Source: Rhodoferax sp.
Lineage (GTDB): Bacteria > Pseudomonadota > Gammaproteobacteria > Burkholderiales > Burkholderiaceae_C
Direction of reading: 5' to 3'
Assembly: GCF_028688795.1 (NCBI RefSeq)
Contig: NZ_JAQTXM010000020.1
Span: 29,989-93,988, forward strand
Length of the DNA stretch: 64,000 nucleotides
The translations under genes were made by a program, and so were the position numbers. The notes beneath the pieces are model-generated. The model ran no database searches, was not told the DNA's origin, and worked only from the letters and a program-made list of their open reading frames with translations. This document shows positions 9,269 to 19,855 of the stretch, one piece after another. The number at the start of each line of letters is the position of its first letter. The stretch's first letter is position 1.

Positions 9269-10300
9269 ATGTCCAACACACCTCGACAGTCACGTCCAAG
9301 GGCCACTGGCCGCATCACCCTCGCAGATGTCGCGCGGGTGGCGGGGGTCAGCCCCATCACCGTGTCGCGGGCCCTGCGAGGTGAACGCGCCGTGGACGCG
9401 CTGCTGGTGGCGCGTGTGCAGGCGGCCGCCCAGGAGCTGGGCTACGTGCCTGATCCGGCGGCACGTGCCCTGGCCTCGCGGCACAGCGCGCAGGTGGTGG
9501 TGCTGGTGCCCATGCTGTCCAACGCACTGTTTGTCGACTTGCTTGAGGCAGTTCAGCGCACGCTGCGACCATCGGGTTACCAGATGCTGATGGGCGTGAC
9601 CCATTACGACCCGAGCGAGGAAGAAAACCTGCTGCGAGAGTTGCTACAGCATCGGCCGGCCGGGCTGCTTCTCACCGGTGTGGAACAAAACGATGCCAGC
9701 CGCAAGCTGATGGCCCAAAGCGGCGTGCCGTGTGTTCACCTGATGGAGGCCGAAAAAACCGAGGGCATTTTCAGCGTGGGGTTTTCGCAAACCGACGCTG
9801 GCGCCGACATGACCCGGCACTTGCTGCAACGCGGCCGCAAACGCATTGTGTTTGCCGCAGCACAACTCGACCCGCGAACCCTGCAACGCCTGGCGGGTTG
9901 GCGCCGTGAACTCACCCGGGCAGGCCTCTTTGATGCGTCGCTGGAATGGCTTGACCCAGCGCCGTCATCCATGGCGCTTGGCGGCGACATGTTCAAGGCC
10001 ATCATGGCGGCTCGGCCCACAACAGATGCCATTTTTTTCTGCAACGATGACTTGGCACAAGGGGCGCTGCTGGCGGCGCTGCGAATGGGGCTGCAGGTAC
10101 CGCAACGGGTTGCAGTGGCCGGCTTCAACGACCTCACCGGCAGCGATCAGATGTTGCCGGCCCTGACCACCGTGCGCACCCCTCGCGCCGAGATGGGCAG
10201 CGCTGCAACCGCCATGTTGCTGTCGCTGATCAATGGCGAAGCCATTGCCTCGCCGTGCCTTGATCTAGGGTACCAATTGATGGTGCGAGAGAGCACCTGA
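9269..10300 (+). CDS. gntR: LacI-family repressor, GntR-like
   Basis: 343 aa. The N-terminal LacI helix-turn-helix is clear (ITLADVARVAGVSPITVSRALRG, about residues 16-38), with hinge YVPDPAARALASRHS. A periplasmic-binding-protein-like effector domain follows (VVVLVPMLSNALFVDLLEAV; DAIFFCNDDLAQGALLAALR; VAVAGFNDLTGSDQMLPALTTVR). It is divergent from gntK with two palindromic operators in between. It probably represses the gluconate TRAP operon and itself, released by gluconate or 6-phosphogluconate (inferred from E. coli GntR). Confidence 0.93.
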   Translation: MSNTPRQSRPRATGRITLADVARVAGVSPITVSRALRGERAVDALLVARVQAAAQELGYVPDPAARALASRHSAQVVVLVPMLSNALFVDLLEAVQRTLRPSGYQMLMGVTHYDPSEEENLLRELLQHRPAGLLLTGVEQNDASRKLMAQSGVPCVHLMEAEKTEGIFSVGFSQTDAGADMTRHLLQRGRKRIVFAAAQLDPRTLQRLAGWRRELTRAGLFDASLEWLDPAPSSMALGGDMFKAIMAARPTTDAIFFCNDDLAQGALLAALRMGLQVPQRVAVAGFNDLTGSDQMLPALTTVRTPRAEMGSAATAMLLSLINGEAIASPCLDLGYQLMVREST

Positions 10301-10321
10301 GCAACTGCTACCCGTCGGGTA

Positions 10322-10876
10322 TCAGTCCTTGAACTTGGCGGCAACCGCAGCCACCCGCTGGCCAAACAGGCGCGCGGTTTCCAGGTCGCCGGGCAACATT
10401 TCTGCAGGGGATGAGTCAGACGGCGACTGAGCCATGGCCCCGCTGAACGAGCCCACGTAGTTGATGTCGTTGCGCTGGGCTGCCTTGCTGTTGGCCGGCA
10501 TCAATGCCGTGCCCACCCAAATGCCACCCTGCTGCATGGCCAGGGTGAACAGGTAATGCAGGGTTGAGAGCTTGTCGCCGTTCATGGTGGCGCTGTTGGT
10601 GAAGCCGGCAAACACCTTGTCTTTCCAGGCCTGGCTGAACCAGGGCTTGCTGGTGGCATCGGCAAATTTCTTGAACTGCCAGCTCACCGAACCCATGTAG
10701 GTGGGGCTGCCCATGATGATGGCGTCGGCCGCATTGAGCGTGGCCCAACCGTCATCCGACACATTGCCGTCACCATCGATGGTGACCAAATCGGCATCAG
10801 CACCGTCAGCCACCGATTGCGCCATGCGCAGGGTGTGGCCATAACCTGAATGAAAAACAACTGCTACTTTTGCCAT
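10322..10876 (-). CDS. Flavodoxin-like NAD(P)H:quinone oxidoreductase (WrbA-related)
   Basis: 184 aa flavodoxin-fold protein. The FMN phosphate loop is near the N terminus (VVFHSGYGHTLRMAQSVADGA), and the WrbA-like GSPTYMGSVSWQFKKFAD and GSFSGAMAQSP regions are visible. It probably reduces quinones by two electrons in the cytoplasm. Its start is preceded by AAGGAG. It lies downstream of the pirin gene on the same strand with a 41-bp gap, and it converges on the LacI-type regulator gene. Confidence 0.9.
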   Translation of the reverse strand: MAKVAVVFHSGYGHTLRMAQSVADGADADLVTIDGDGNVSDDGWATLNAADAIIMGSPTYMGSVSWQFKKFADATSKPWFSQAWKDKVFAGFTNSATMNGDKLSTLHYLFTLAMQQGGIWVGTALMPANSKAAQRNDINYVGSFSGAMAQSPSDSSPAEMLPGDLETARLFGQRVAAVAAKFKD

Positions 10877-10917
10877 TTTGAGAACTCCTTGTGAATAAAT
10901 AAAAATTCAGATGTACG

Positions 10918-11619
10918 TCAAGCGCACAAATCAAACACCAGCACTTCAGCACCTTCGCCCTCGGTCAGCACGACCTGGCTCTCGTCTGCCAGCATGGCCG
11001 CATCACCCGTTTGCAGCGCCACACCGTTGACCTTCAATGCGCCGCGCACCAAATGCACATAGGCTTTGCGGCCCGCCGCCAAAGCAAGATTAGCCGCTTG
11101 CCCTGCTTCAAACAACCCGGCATACAGGCGCGCATCGGCGTGGATTTTCACCGAGCCTTGCGCACTGTCGGGTGAAGCCACTAGGCACAAACGCCCCTCT
11201 TTGGCAGACTCGGGAAATGTGGTTTGTTCGTAGCTCGGCTGCACACCCATCACATTGGGCTCAATCCAGATTTGCAACAGGTGCGTGGTGTCATTGGGCG
11301 CGTGGTTGAACTCGCTGTGCTGCACCCCGGTACCCGCGCTCATGCGTTGCACATCGCCTGGTGGAATCGCCTTGATGTTGCCCATGCTGTCCTTGTGCGC
11401 CAGAGAGCCCTGCAGCACATAGGTGACGATCTCCATGTCGCGGTGACCGTGTGTGCCAAAGCCTTTAGCTGGCGCAATCCAGTCTTCATTGATCACACGC
11501 AAATTACCCCAGCCCATGTGGTCCGGGTCGTAATAACCAGCGAACGAAAAACTGTGAAACGACTTGAGCCAGCCGTGGTCAGCAAAGCCGCGTTCCTGTG
11601 AGTGTCTGAGGGTCAACAT
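10918..11619 (-). CDS. Pirin family protein (YhhW-like quercetinase)
   Basis: 233 aa bicupin. The N-terminal cupin has the pirin metal-binding pattern (GFGTHGHRDMEIVTYVLQG and SAGTGVQHSEFNH). The C-terminal cupin is shorter (LYAGLFEAGQAANLALAAGR). Pirins of this group can oxidise quercetin or act as redox-dependent cofactors. Here the gene lies upstream of a quinone reductase and divergent from a LysR regulator, which suggests a quinone/redox stress unit (inference). Confidence 0.92.
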   Translation of the reverse strand: MLTLRHSQERGFADHGWLKSFHSFSFAGYYDPDHMGWGNLRVINEDWIAPAKGFGTHGHRDMEIVTYVLQGSLAHKDSMGNIKAIPPGDVQRMSAGTGVQHSEFNHAPNDTTHLLQIWIEPNVMGVQPSYEQTTFPESAKEGRLCLVASPDSAQGSVKIHADARLYAGLFEAGQAANLALAAGRKAYVHLVRGALKVNGVALQTGDAAMLADESQVVLTEGEGAEVLVFDLCA

Positions 11620-11733
11620 GCAAGCTCCTTTACGAACGTTTTTGTAGCCTGAACTTTAGCCCTCTCACGCACCCGAACGACACAGCCTATTTGATGGCAT
11701 CATTCAATCTGTTTGAACAAAAATGCACGAATC

Positions 11734-12672
11734 ATGCAAACCGCACGTCATGTCTTGACCCCAGACGCCCTCGCCATGCTGCAAACCATCAACCGCACCG
11801 GAAGTTTTGCGGCTGCCGCGCGCAGTCTGGGGCTAGTGGCCAGCGCCTTGACTTACCGGGTGCGGCAAATGGAAGACGCACTTGACGTACTGCTGTTTGA
11901 CCGCAGCTCGCGCCAAGCCAAACCCACTGAGGCCGGCCTGGAGTTGCTGCGCGAGGCCGAGCGCCTGCTGGAAGACCTGGACGCCGTGGCAAACCGCGTG
12001 AAACGTGTGGCCACCGGGTGGGAGCCGCAGTTCACCATTGCCGTGGACAGCATCATCGCCAAAGCCACAGTGATGGAGCTGTGCGACAGTTTTCTGGCGC
12101 AAGACCCGCCCACGCGCATTCGCCTGCGTGACGAAACCTTGTCCGGCACGCTGGAAGCCCTGGCCAGCGGCCAGGCTGACCTGGCCCTGGGCGTGGCGGA
12201 CATGATTCCCACCAACACCCTGCAGGCCAAACCACTGGGCGACGTGCGGTTTGTTTACGCCGTGGCTCCGCATCACCCACTGGCCAACGCACCCGAGCCG
12301 CTCACCGATGAACTGATGCGCGCACACCGCGCTGTGGCCGTCGCGGACACCATCAGCCGTGGGCGTGGGGTCTCGATTGGCCTGCTGGGCGGGCAAGACG
12401 TGTTCACCGTGGCCACCATGCACGACAAGCTTGATGCCCAGTTACGCGGTCTGGGCTGTGGCTCGGTGCCGGTTTGTATGGCTGGGCCCTTCATTGCCAG
12501 CGGCCGCCTGGTCGTAAAAACCACGCAACACCCCGCGCGCTCAGTGGCCGTGAACTACGCCTGGCGCACCGCCAACAGCACCACGCAGGGCCGGGCCTTG
12601 CAATGGTGGTTGGCCCAACTGGAGAGCCCCACCACACGCAGCGCTTTGCTTGAGCGCCACCGAGGCGTGTAA
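11734..12672 (+). CDS. LysR-family transcriptional regulator
   Basis: 312 aa from the ATG at 11734; a TTG at 11713 would add seven residues, and neither has a strong ribosome-binding site. The winged helix-turn-helix is at about residues 8-65 (LTPDALAMLQTINRTGSFAA, LVASALTYRVRQMEDAL, LLFDRSS). The rest is a LysR effector domain (FTIAVDSIIAKATV; GTLEALASGQADLALGVAD). It is divergent from the pirin/WrbA-like pair and probably controls it. The ligand is unknown. Confidence 0.9.
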   Translation: MQTARHVLTPDALAMLQTINRTGSFAAAARSLGLVASALTYRVRQMEDALDVLLFDRSSRQAKPTEAGLELLREAERLLEDLDAVANRVKRVATGWEPQFTIAVDSIIAKATVMELCDSFLAQDPPTRIRLRDETLSGTLEALASGQADLALGVADMIPTNTLQAKPLGDVRFVYAVAPHHPLANAPEPLTDELMRAHRAVAVADTISRGRGVSIGLLGGQDVFTVATMHDKLDAQLRGLGCGSVPVCMAGPFIASGRLVVKTTQHPARSVAVNYAWRTANSTTQGRALQWWLAQLESPTTRSALLERHRGV

Positions 12673-12721
12673 AGTCGCCTACATACACACAGATTTACAC
12701 CTTGATTTACTGGAGAAAAAA

Positions 12722-13777
12722 ATGAGCACAACCCCACGCGCACCCCAACACTTTGCCGTTATCGGCGCTGGCATGGCCGGCATCACTTGCGCCCGCACCC
12801 TGGTCCAGGCCGGTCACCGCGTCACCATCTTTGAGAAAAGCCGGGGCCTGGGTGGGCGCATGTCCACCCGCGACAGCGCCTTTGGCACGTTTGACCACGG
12901 CGTCCAATACTTCACCGCACGCGACCCGCGTTTTCTGCAAGCCCTGGAAACCACACCCAATCTCTGCAAGCGTTGGAGCGCCAACACCGTGCAAGTGCTC
13001 GACGAGCTCGGCCACGTGGCAGCCCCCGGCCTAGCCAACCACGACGCCCATTGGGTTGGCGTACCCGGCATGAAAGCACTGGTAGCGGGCTGGGCCGAGC
13101 CCCTCAAGGCAGCCGGCAGCATTGAGATGCAAACCCGCGTGATGCAGATTGAGGCCGATGCGCTCCAATCAAAACAATGGCAACTGCGCACCGAAGGCCT
13201 GGACGGCGCCCAACATGTGTTCTCGGGGTTTGATGGTGTGCTGCTGGCCATTCCCCACGCCCAGGCGCAAAGCCTGCTGCAAACCTCCAAACAAGCCGCC
13301 CCTTGGGTTAAACAACTTGAGAAGGTCAAGGTAGCGCCATGCTGGACGCTGATGCTGGCTTTTCCGCAGGCCATGCAACCCGGCCTGTCGGCGCTGGGCC
13401 CACAGTGGAACGCCGCTCGCAGCACACACCACCGCATTGCCTGGCTGGCGCGCGAGTCCAGCAAACCTGGTCGCGACCCGATTGAACGCTGGACCGTGCA
13501 GGCCAGCGCCGCCTGGTCACAAGAGCACATTCAAGACGACCCGGCACGCGCCGAGGCCAAGCTGATCAAGGCGTTCTCTGAAGTCACCGGCATTCGCGCC
13601 GAACCCGCGCATGTGGACAGCCAGCGCTGGCTGTATGCCAAAACCGTGCAGCCGTTGGGCACCAGCCATTTGTGGGATGCCAAGAAGCGCCTGGGCGTGT
13701 GTGGCGACTGGTGCATCGGCCACCGCGTGGAAGACGCCTTTGTGTCGGGGCTGGAGCTGGCACTGACCGCGCTGTAA
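12722..13777 (+). CDS. FAD-dependent NAD(P)/amine-oxidase-like oxidoreductase (renalase-like)
   Basis: 351 aa. The ATG at 12722 follows GGAG (12712-12715) at ideal spacing, so a longer frame beginning inside the LysR gene is rejected. The N-terminal Rossmann motif GAGMAGITCARTLVQAGH and the second FAD element GRMSTRDSAFGTFDHGVQYFTARD are those of the renalase/COG3380 group. The C terminus has GDWCIGHRVEDAFVSGLELA, which binds the flavin. Its role and substrate are unknown. It is co-directional with the LysR gene, 49 bp downstream. Confidence 0.9.
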   Translation: MSTTPRAPQHFAVIGAGMAGITCARTLVQAGHRVTIFEKSRGLGGRMSTRDSAFGTFDHGVQYFTARDPRFLQALETTPNLCKRWSANTVQVLDELGHVAAPGLANHDAHWVGVPGMKALVAGWAEPLKAAGSIEMQTRVMQIEADALQSKQWQLRTEGLDGAQHVFSGFDGVLLAIPHAQAQSLLQTSKQAAPWVKQLEKVKVAPCWTLMLAFPQAMQPGLSALGPQWNAARSTHHRIAWLARESSKPGRDPIERWTVQASAAWSQEHIQDDPARAEAKLIKAFSEVTGIRAEPAHVDSQRWLYAKTVQPLGTSHLWDAKKRLGVCGDWCIGHRVEDAFVSGLELALTAL

Positions 13778-13788
13778 TGCCGTCATGA

Positions 13789-13809
13789 ACGCCGGATCAT
13801 GTCCGGCGT
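13789..13809. other. Perfect 8-bp inverted repeat
   Basis: ACGCCGGA and TCCGGCGT form a perfect stem around a 5-nt loop between the oxidoreductase and gluQ. There is no T-tract, so it is a weak terminator candidate at best. It also buries the first possible ATG of gluQ at 13799. Confidence 0.4.
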
Positions 13810-14833
13810 GACCTCTCAGGATTCGGGCCAAATTTGTCACCATGCCCAAACGGCCAACACACCCGTGACCGCACCACACGCATCGCGTTACATCGGCCGC
13901 TTTGCACCGTCACCCACCGGGCCGCTGCACGCCGGCTCGCTGGTGGCGGCACTGGCCAGCTGGCTGGACGCCAAAGCCCATGGCGGCCAGTGGCTGGTGC
14001 GCATTGAAGACGTGGACACCACGCGCTGCCTGCCTGGCCTGGACCAGGTCATCCTGCAACAACTTGCAGCCTGCGGCCTGCACAGCGACCAGCCACCCAT
14101 CTACCAATCACAACGCTCAACCCTCTACCAACAGGCATTGGACCGGCTGGTTGCCAGCGGCCACGCCTACCCGTGCGCCTGCTCGCGCCGCGACATCGAA
14201 CTGGCGCTGCAACACAGCGGCCAAGGCAAACCGCGCCACGGCGAACTGATTTACCCCGGAACCTGCCGGGATGGCTTGCACGGACGCACTGCACGTGCCT
14301 GGCGCTTTCGCACTGATTTATTTATAACAAATCACCCTGTACCCCTTATAAATAATGCGCAGGCAGCTACAAATTCAATAGCTATTAAATTACCAAGCTT
14401 GCGCTGGACAGATCGCCGCCTGGGGCCACAACAACAAGACGTAGAGGCCGAGGTGGGCGACTTCATCCTGAAACGCGCCGACGGTTGTTTCGCCTACCAA
14501 TTAGCGGTGGTGGCAGACGATGGCGCCCAAGGCATCACCGACGTGGTGCGCGGTGAAGATCTGGCCGACAACACCGCCCGCCAAATTTTGCTGCAACACG
14601 CCCTGCAGCTGCCCACGCCGCGCTACCTGCACACGCCGCTGGTGTTTGGCGACAACGGCGAGAAACTCAGCAAACAAAATGGGGCTCAGGCGGTCAATAC
14701 CAACACACCGCTGGCCACCCTGAATGCCGCCGCCAAAGCACTGGGGCTGGACGCGTGCACCAGCACGGTGCCGCAAGCGCTGTTGACCTGGATCACTCAA
14801 TGGAAAACCCTGTACCAGGGCAATCCGCTTTAG
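13799..14833 (+). CDS. gluQ: Glutamyl-Q tRNA(Asp) synthetase
   Basis: 344 aa from the first ATG; a GTG at 13865, just ahead of [14 protein letters not shown], is an equally good start. The enzyme activates glutamate and transfers it to queuosine-34 of tRNA-Asp. Seen are the HIGH-like motif [12 protein letters not shown], zinc ligands CACSRRD and YPGTCRDG, and a KMSKS-like KLSKQN. Unusually, about 25 residues ([18 protein letters not shown] and flanks) are encoded by an AT-rich copy of the dispersed repeat inserted in frame at about 14320-14395. Confidence 0.94.
   Translation: MSGVTSQDSGQICHHAQTANTPVTAPHASRYIGRFAPSPTGPLHAGSLVAALASWLDAKAHGGQWLVRIEDVDTTRCLPGLDQVILQQLAACGLHSDQPPIYQSQRSTLYQQALDRLVASGHAYPCACSRRDIELALQHSGQGKPRHGELIYPGTCRDGLHGRTARAWRFRTDLFITNHPVPLINNAQAATNSIAIKLPSLRWTDRRLGPQQQDVEAEVGDFILKRADGCFAYQLAVVADDGAQGITDVVRGEDLADNTARQILLQHALQLPTPRYLHTPLVFGDNGEKLSKQNGAQAVNTNTPLATLNAAAKALGLDACTSTVPQALLTWITQWKTLYQGNPL
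14322..14395 (-). repeat. Dispersed AT-rich repeat, copy inside gluQ
   Basis: Read on the minus strand it contains GTAGCTGCCTGCGCAT and then AAGGGGTACAGGG, matching the consensus TAGCTGCTTRCGC...AGGGGCTAGAGGCC seen elsewhere in the window. It sits in frame within gluQ without creating a stop. Confidence 0.65.
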
Positions 14834-14884
14834 TCTTTTCAAATCGCTGGTCTCCCTCCATAATTCGTTGAAGGGAAGACCAAA

Positions 14885-17800
14885 ATGATAAAACCAGCCG
14901 AAGTCACCATGTGCTTCACGCGCCAGGGCATACCCCGCGTGGTTTCAGCCAGTCAATCAACGCAAGATTTGTTGGGCTACACCGCGGCGCAGTTTCTCTG
15001 CGGTGCGGTCAAGTGGCCCGATTTGGTTCACCCTGATGACCAAGACATCATCACGTGGCTTTGGTCGCCCACGCTGTCGCCCGCCACCGGCAGTTTCAAC
15101 ATCCGAATTCGCCACCAGGATGGCCGAATTCGCTGCGTACTGGGCCGCTACACACTGCAAACCGACACCAAGACTGGTACGCAACCCGAACCCACGCTGA
15201 ACCTTCAATTGACCGATGCACGGTACTTGTATCAGCACAACCCCGTGGTGCTGACGCCCAGTTTTGTGGCCATGATGGAGAACACCGACGACTTCATCTA
15301 CTTCAAGGACCGCAACCACGTCTTCACCGGTGCCAGCCAGACCCTGGTCAGCATCACCTCGCCCACAAAGCACTGGACCGACCTGATCGGCCAGACCGAT
15401 TACGACGTGTTTCCTGAGGCATACGCTGACATTTATTACCGACTAGAAAAACAGGTTTTCGCTGGCCAGCCGGTTGCACAGGAGATCCAGGGCTACGTGG
15501 CCAACGACGGCCACACCGGCTGGGTGGACAACCGCAAGTACCCAATTGCCGACGCCGAGGGCAAGCTCATCGGACTGTTTGGCATTGCCCGTGACATCAC
15601 CGACCTCAAACGTGCCCAAGACGCGCTGACGGAAAGCGAACACCGCTTTAAAACCATTTTTGAGGATCTTCCGGCGATATCAGTGCAGGGCTACGATAAA
15701 AACCGCCGGGTGATCTTCTGGAACCGGGCCAGCGAAACGATCTATGGCTACACGCGTGAGCAAGCGCTGGGGCGTCGACTTGAAGAGCTGATCATCCCCG
15801 AGCCCATGCGCGAAGCTGTCATCGGCTTTGTCAGCGCCTGGGTGCAGGGAGGCCCAGCGATTCCTTCGGCAGAACTGGTTTTGCAAGGCGCGGATGGCTC
15901 GCCAGTCGAGGTGTATTCCAGTCACGTCATGCTCAAAAGCAGCAGCGGCGAGCCGGAAATGTATTGCATTGACATCGGCATAGCAGAGCGCAAGAAAGCG
16001 GAGCACGCCCTGCGCGCCAATGAGGCATTTTTGTACACCATCATCAATGAAATTCCCGATCCGCTGATTCTGAAAGACCAGAAGGGCGATTTCCTGCTGG
16101 GCAACCGTGCGGTGGCCAAGTTATATGGCACCACACCCGAAGCCATGGTCGGCAAGCATGACGGTGACTTTGGCGTACCGCAGGCGTTGGCAGAATTCTT
16201 CCGGGAAAACGTGCTGGACATCATGGCCAAGGGTGAAACCCAGGTGGTGTTTGAAGACAGCCGAGATGCCGCTACGGGTGAGATTCGCCACTACCGCTCC
16301 ATCAAAAAACCATTCAAAAACACCGATGACCAAAACCAGATTCTGATCCTGGCGCAAGACATCACGGACGTGATCCGGGCGCAGCGCCAGGTGGCCGAGA
16401 GCGAACAGCGGCTGCAGCAAGTCATGGAAATCACCCGCGAAGGCATCTGGGACTGGCACGTGCCCACCGGGAAGGTTTTGCACAACCGGCAATGGTATGA
16501 AACGCTGATGTATCCGGAGGATGGCGTACCGGGAACCCTTGAAGACTTCATGGCGCTTGTCCACCCTGAAGACCGCGAGACAGTCAACTTGCGCATCGGT
16601 GACCTGATGGCTGGCACCAGCGCCAACTACCGCTCCGAGCACCGCCTGCTGCGCAAGGACGGCAAAGTCATTTGGGTGCAGGACCGCGGGCGCGTGGTGG
16701 AACGCGATGCGCAAGGCCAGCCGCTGCGCGTGGTGGGCAGCTTTGCAGACATCAGTTTCCAGAAAGAACACCAGCATTACCTGGAACGCATCGCCCATTA
16801 CGACCAGCTCACCGGCCTGGCCAACCGGGTGCTGTTGGCCGACCGCATGCGCCAAGCCATGGCGCAGAGCAAACGCCATGGGCGACTACTGGCGGTGGCT
16901 TATCTGGATCTGGACGGCTTCAAGGCCATCAATGACCGCTACGGACACACCACCGGTGACAGGTTGCTTCAGGCCCTGGCGACCCAGTTCAAAGCCATGA
17001 TGCGCGAGGGAGACACCATGGCCCGCATGGGCGGTGACGAATTCGTGGCTGTGTTTGTTGACCTGCAAGACGTGCACGGCAGCTTGAAACTCATCACCCG
17101 ATTGCTGGAAGTGGCCGCACACCCAGTGGTGGTGGACGGCCAAAGCCTGAGCGTCTCGGCCAGCATTGGCGTGAGCTTTTTTCAGCAGGCCGACGACACT
17201 GACGCCGACCAGTTGCTGCGCCAGGCCGACCAGGCCATGTACAGCGCCAAACTGGCGGGGAAAAACCGCTACCACCTGTTTGATGCCGTGCATGACCGCA
17301 GCCAGCGCGTGCGCAACGAAACCCTGGAGCGCGTTCACCAGGCGCTGGCTGATCAGGAGTTTGTGCTCTATTACCAACCCCAGGTCAACCTGCGCACCGG
17401 CGTGGTGGTTGGCACCGAAGCACTGATCCGTTGGCAGCATCCGCAGCAGGGCCTGCTGGCACCAGGTTTGTTTCTGCCCGACATCGAAGGCCACGCCATC
17501 AGCGTGAAGCTGGGCGAATGGGTCATTGAAACTGCGCTCCAGCAACTGGAAGACTGGGCAAAGGTCGGGCTGAACCTGTCTGTCAGCGTCAATATTTCGG
17601 CGCACCACCTGCAGCAGCCTGATTTTGTTAAAAAGCTCAAGACCCAGTTGGACGCCCACCCGATGGTGCCGCACGGCCACTTGGAGCTTGAGGTGCTGGA
17701 AACCACGGCGCTAGATGAACTTGACTCGGTGGCTGAACTGATGCGAGCTTGCGCCAGCATGGGGATTGCCTTTGCACTCGATGACTTTGGCACCGGTTAC

Positions 17801-18103
17801 TCCAGCCTCACCTACCTGAAGCGGCTGCCCGCACAGGTGCTCAAAATCGACCAATCGTTTGTGCGCAACATGCTAGACGACCCTGAGGACCGGGCCATTG
17901 TGGAAGGTGTGTTGGGCCTGGCGCGGGCCTTTGGCCGCCGGGCTGTCGCTGAAGGCGCAGAAACTGCGGCGCATTGCAAGCTGTTGTTGCAGATTGGCTG
18001 TGATCTGGCGCAGGGCTACGGCATCGCCCGCCCGATGCCCGCCAGCCAGCTACCCGCCTGGGTGGCAGGCTGGCGGCATGATCTCTACAATCCAGCCCCG
18101 TGA
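14885..18103 (+). CDS. Multi-PAS GGDEF-EAL cyclic-di-GMP signalling protein
   Basis: 1072 aa. No clear transmembrane segment, so it is probably a cytoplasmic sensor. About five PAS domains fill residues 1-640, with repeated PAC-like ends such as [29 protein letters not shown] and [21 protein letters not shown] domain follows (about 640-800) with intact MGGDEF and an upstream RxxD inhibitory site (REGD). Then an EAL domain (about 815-1060) has EALIRW and [17 protein letters not shown]. Both catalytic motifs look intact, so it could make and degrade c-di-GMP. It stops 4 bp into trmB. Confidence 0.95.
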   Translation: MIKPAEVTMCFTRQGIPRVVSASQSTQDLLGYTAAQFLCGAVKWPDLVHPDDQDIITWLWSPTLSPATGSFNIRIRHQDGRIRCVLGRYTLQTDTKTGTQPEPTLNLQLTDARYLYQHNPVVLTPSFVAMMENTDDFIYFKDRNHVFTGASQTLVSITSPTKHWTDLIGQTDYDVFPEAYADIYYRLEKQVFAGQPVAQEIQGYVANDGHTGWVDNRKYPIADAEGKLIGLFGIARDITDLKRAQDALTESEHRFKTIFEDLPAISVQGYDKNRRVIFWNRASETIYGYTREQALGRRLEELIIPEPMREAVIGFVSAWVQGGPAIPSAELVLQGADGSPVEVYSSHVMLKSSSGEPEMYCIDIGIAERKKAEHALRANEAFLYTIINEIPDPLILKDQKGDFLLGNRAVAKLYGTTPEAMVGKHDGDFGVPQALAEFFRENVLDIMAKGETQVVFEDSRDAATGEIRHYRSIKKPFKNTDDQNQILILAQDITDVIRAQRQVAESEQRLQQVMEITREGIWDWHVPTGKVLHNRQWYETLMYPEDGVPGTLEDFMALVHPEDRETVNLRIGDLMAGTSANYRSEHRLLRKDGKVIWVQDRGRVVERDAQGQPLRVVGSFADISFQKEHQHYLERIAHYDQLTGLANRVLLADRMRQAMAQSKRHGRLLAVAYLDLDGFKAINDRYGHTTGDRLLQALATQFKAMMREGDTMARMGGDEFVAVFVDLQDVHGSLKLITRLLEVAAHPVVVDGQSLSVSASIGVSFFQQADDTDADQLLRQADQAMYSAKLAGKNRYHLFDAVHDRSQRVRNETLERVHQALADQEFVLYYQPQVNLRTGVVVGTEALIRWQHPQQGLLAPGLFLPDIEGHAISVKLGEWVIETALQQLEDWAKVGLNLSVSVNISAHHLQQPDFVKKLKTQLDAHPMVPHGHLELEVLETTALDELDSVAELMRACASMGIAFALDDFGTGYSSLTYLKRLPAQVLKIDQSFVRNMLDDPEDRAIVEGVLGLARAFGRRAVAEGAETAAHCKLLLQIGCDLAQGYGIARPMPASQLPAWVAGWRHDLYNPAP

Positions 18104-18918
18104 ACGATACCCAAACCACCCCCCCAAACGCCCCTGTCCCCGCCCCTGAACTGGCGCGCACCCCACGCATTCGCCCGCAAACGCTGGCAGACGTGGCCTT
18201 TCCCAAGACCATCAAGAGTTTTGTGCGCCGCGCGGGCCGCGTCACCACCGGCCAGACCAAGGCGTTTGCCGAGCTGGGCTCAACCTATCTGTTGCCCTAC
18301 CAGCCAATCACTCTTGATTTTGCAGCTGCTTACGCAGACGTGGAAAGGGCTAGAGGCCAAAATGATATAAAAAACAGGCCCACCGTTCTAGAAATTGGCT
18401 TTGGTATGGGCGAGGCCACGGCGCACATTGCAGCGCTGCTGCCTGACACCAACTTCTTGTGCTGCGAGGTGCATGAGCCTGGCGTGGGCGCCTTGTTGAA
18501 ACGCATTGGCGAGCAACACCTGCACAACATCCGCATCTGCGCGCATGACGCGGTCGAGGTCATTGACCACATGCTGCCGCAGCATTGCCTGGACGGCGTG
18601 CACATTTTCTTCCCCGACCCGTGGCACAAAAAGAAACACAACAAGCGCCGCCTGATTCAAGCCCCGCTGATCGCCAAGCTGGCTGCGCGCCTGAAAGTCG
18701 GTGGCTACCTGCATTGCGCCACCGACTGGCAGCCCTACGCCGAGCAGATTCTTGAAGTGCTCAGCGCCGAGCCCTTGCTGAAAAACACCGCTTTGGCACA
18801 ACACCCAGAGTTGCTGGGCTACGCACCCAAGCCACATTACCGCCCACTCACCAAGTTTGAAAATCGAGGCATCAAGCTAGGCCATGGCGTTTGGGACGTG
18901 GTGTTTGAGCGGATTTAA
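18100..18918 (+). CDS. trmB: tRNA (guanine-N7)-methyltransferase
   Basis: 272 aa SAM-dependent enzyme that forms m7G46 in tRNA. The SAM-binding motif [16 protein letters not shown] and the family signature [17 protein letters not shown] are present. The first about 40 residues are a Pro-rich extension. Residues around [20 protein letters not shown] come from an in-frame copy of the dispersed repeat (18314-18368). The start is GTG at 18100, overlapping the preceding stop by 4 bp. Confidence 0.95.
   Translation: MNDTQTTPPNAPVPAPELARTPRIRPQTLADVAFPKTIKSFVRRAGRVTTGQTKAFAELGSTYLLPYQPITLDFAAAYADVERARGQNDIKNRPTVLEIGFGMGEATAHIAALLPDTNFLCCEVHEPGVGALLKRIGEQHLHNIRICAHDAVEVIDHMLPQHCLDGVHIFFPDPWHKKKHNKRRLIQAPLIAKLAARLKVGGYLHCATDWQPYAEQILEVLSAEPLLKNTALAQHPELLGYAPKPHYRPLTKFENRGIKLGHGVWDVVFERI
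18314..18368 (+). repeat. Dispersed repeat, copy inside trmB
   Basis: Contains GCAGCTGCTTACGCAGAC, then GGGCTAGAGGCCAAAAT, a close match to the intergenic copy after folA. It is translated in frame within trmB. Confidence 0.75.
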
Positions 18919-19813
18919 GCCGCCCACCCGCAACGGCATTGGCCCCAGCTGTGTCGGTTTGCCCGCCGGGCAGTGGCCAACTTTGCTGGACTTTTTGACA
19001 GAACGCTTCCCCAATGTCAGCCGCCAAACCTGGCTGGAACGCATGGCGCGCGGTGATGTGGTCAGGGAACAGGGCGGCCTTGTCACACCAGAGCTCGCCA
19101 GCCAACCGCCCTACCCGGCCCACCAACGCATTTACTACTACCGCGAGGTGCCTTTTGAGGCACCCATTCCGTTTGACGAAGTGGTGCTGTTTGAAGACGC
19201 CCACCTGATCGTGGTCGACAAGCCGCACTTTTTGCCCGTGGTGCCCTCGGGTGGCTACTTGACTGAAACCGTGCTGGTGCGCCTGAAAAAGAAACTGGGG
19301 CTGGATGACCTGGTGCCGATCCACCGCATCGACCGCGACACCGCCGGGCTGGTGATGTTTTCAAAACAACCCGCCACGCGTGCCGCCTATTGCGGGCTGT
19401 TCAGCCAGCATGCCGTGCGTAAAACCTACGAAGCCATTGCCCCGTGGCGCGATGACCTGGTGTTTCCGTTGACGCGTCAGAGCCGCATCAAGGAAGCCGG
19501 CCACTTCATGCTGCAGCACGAGGTGCCTGGCCCGGTCAACGCCATCACCCACATTGACGTGCTGGAGGTGCGCGGCAACCTGGCCCGCTACCAACTCAAG
19601 CCCATCACCGGGCAGCGGCACCAATTGCGGGTGCATATGCTGAGCCTGGGATTGCCGTTGCAGGGCGACGGGCTCTATCCCACGCTCACCCCCGAAGGGC
19701 AGATGGACCACACCAAACCCTTGCGGCTGCTGGCCAAAGAACTGGTGTTTGTGGACCCGGTGAGCGGCGAGGCCCGGCAGTTTTCAAGTGCCAGAGCTTT
19801 GAGCTTTTGCTGA
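18884..19813 (+). CDS. RluA-family pseudouridine synthase
   Basis: 309 aa from ATG 18884, which overlaps the trmB end by 35 bp; TTG at 18905 is a shorter alternative. An N-terminal S4-like segment ([20 protein letters not shown]) precedes the catalytic domain with [15 protein letters not shown] (catalytic Asp) and the C-terminal motif [15 protein letters not shown]. The RNA target is not evident. It converges on the tctC-like gene. Confidence 0.92.
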   Translation: MAFGTWCLSGFKPPTRNGIGPSCVGLPAGQWPTLLDFLTERFPNVSRQTWLERMARGDVVREQGGLVTPELASQPPYPAHQRIYYYREVPFEAPIPFDEVVLFEDAHLIVVDKPHFLPVVPSGGYLTETVLVRLKKKLGLDDLVPIHRIDRDTAGLVMFSKQPATRAAYCGLFSQHAVRKTYEAIAPWRDDLVFPLTRQSRIKEAGHFMLQHEVPGPVNAITHIDVLEVRGNLARYQLKPITGQRHQLRVHMLSLGLPLQGDGLYPTLTPEGQMDHTKPLRLLAKELVFVDPVSGEARQFSSARALSFC

Positions 19814-19855
19814 TCTCGGGGCTGCGTGGCTTGCCACCAAAGCACCCCAATGCAG

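Noticed and set aside
10309..10321. Terminator between the LacI-type and WrbA-like genes
   Set aside because: TACCCG/CGGGTA can pair, but the loop is a single base and there is no T-run, so it is not convincing.
19818..19848. Terminator between the pseudouridine synthase and tctC-like genes
   Set aside because: A GTGGC/GCCAC hairpin is present but there is no T-tract on either side and the outer pairing is interrupted.
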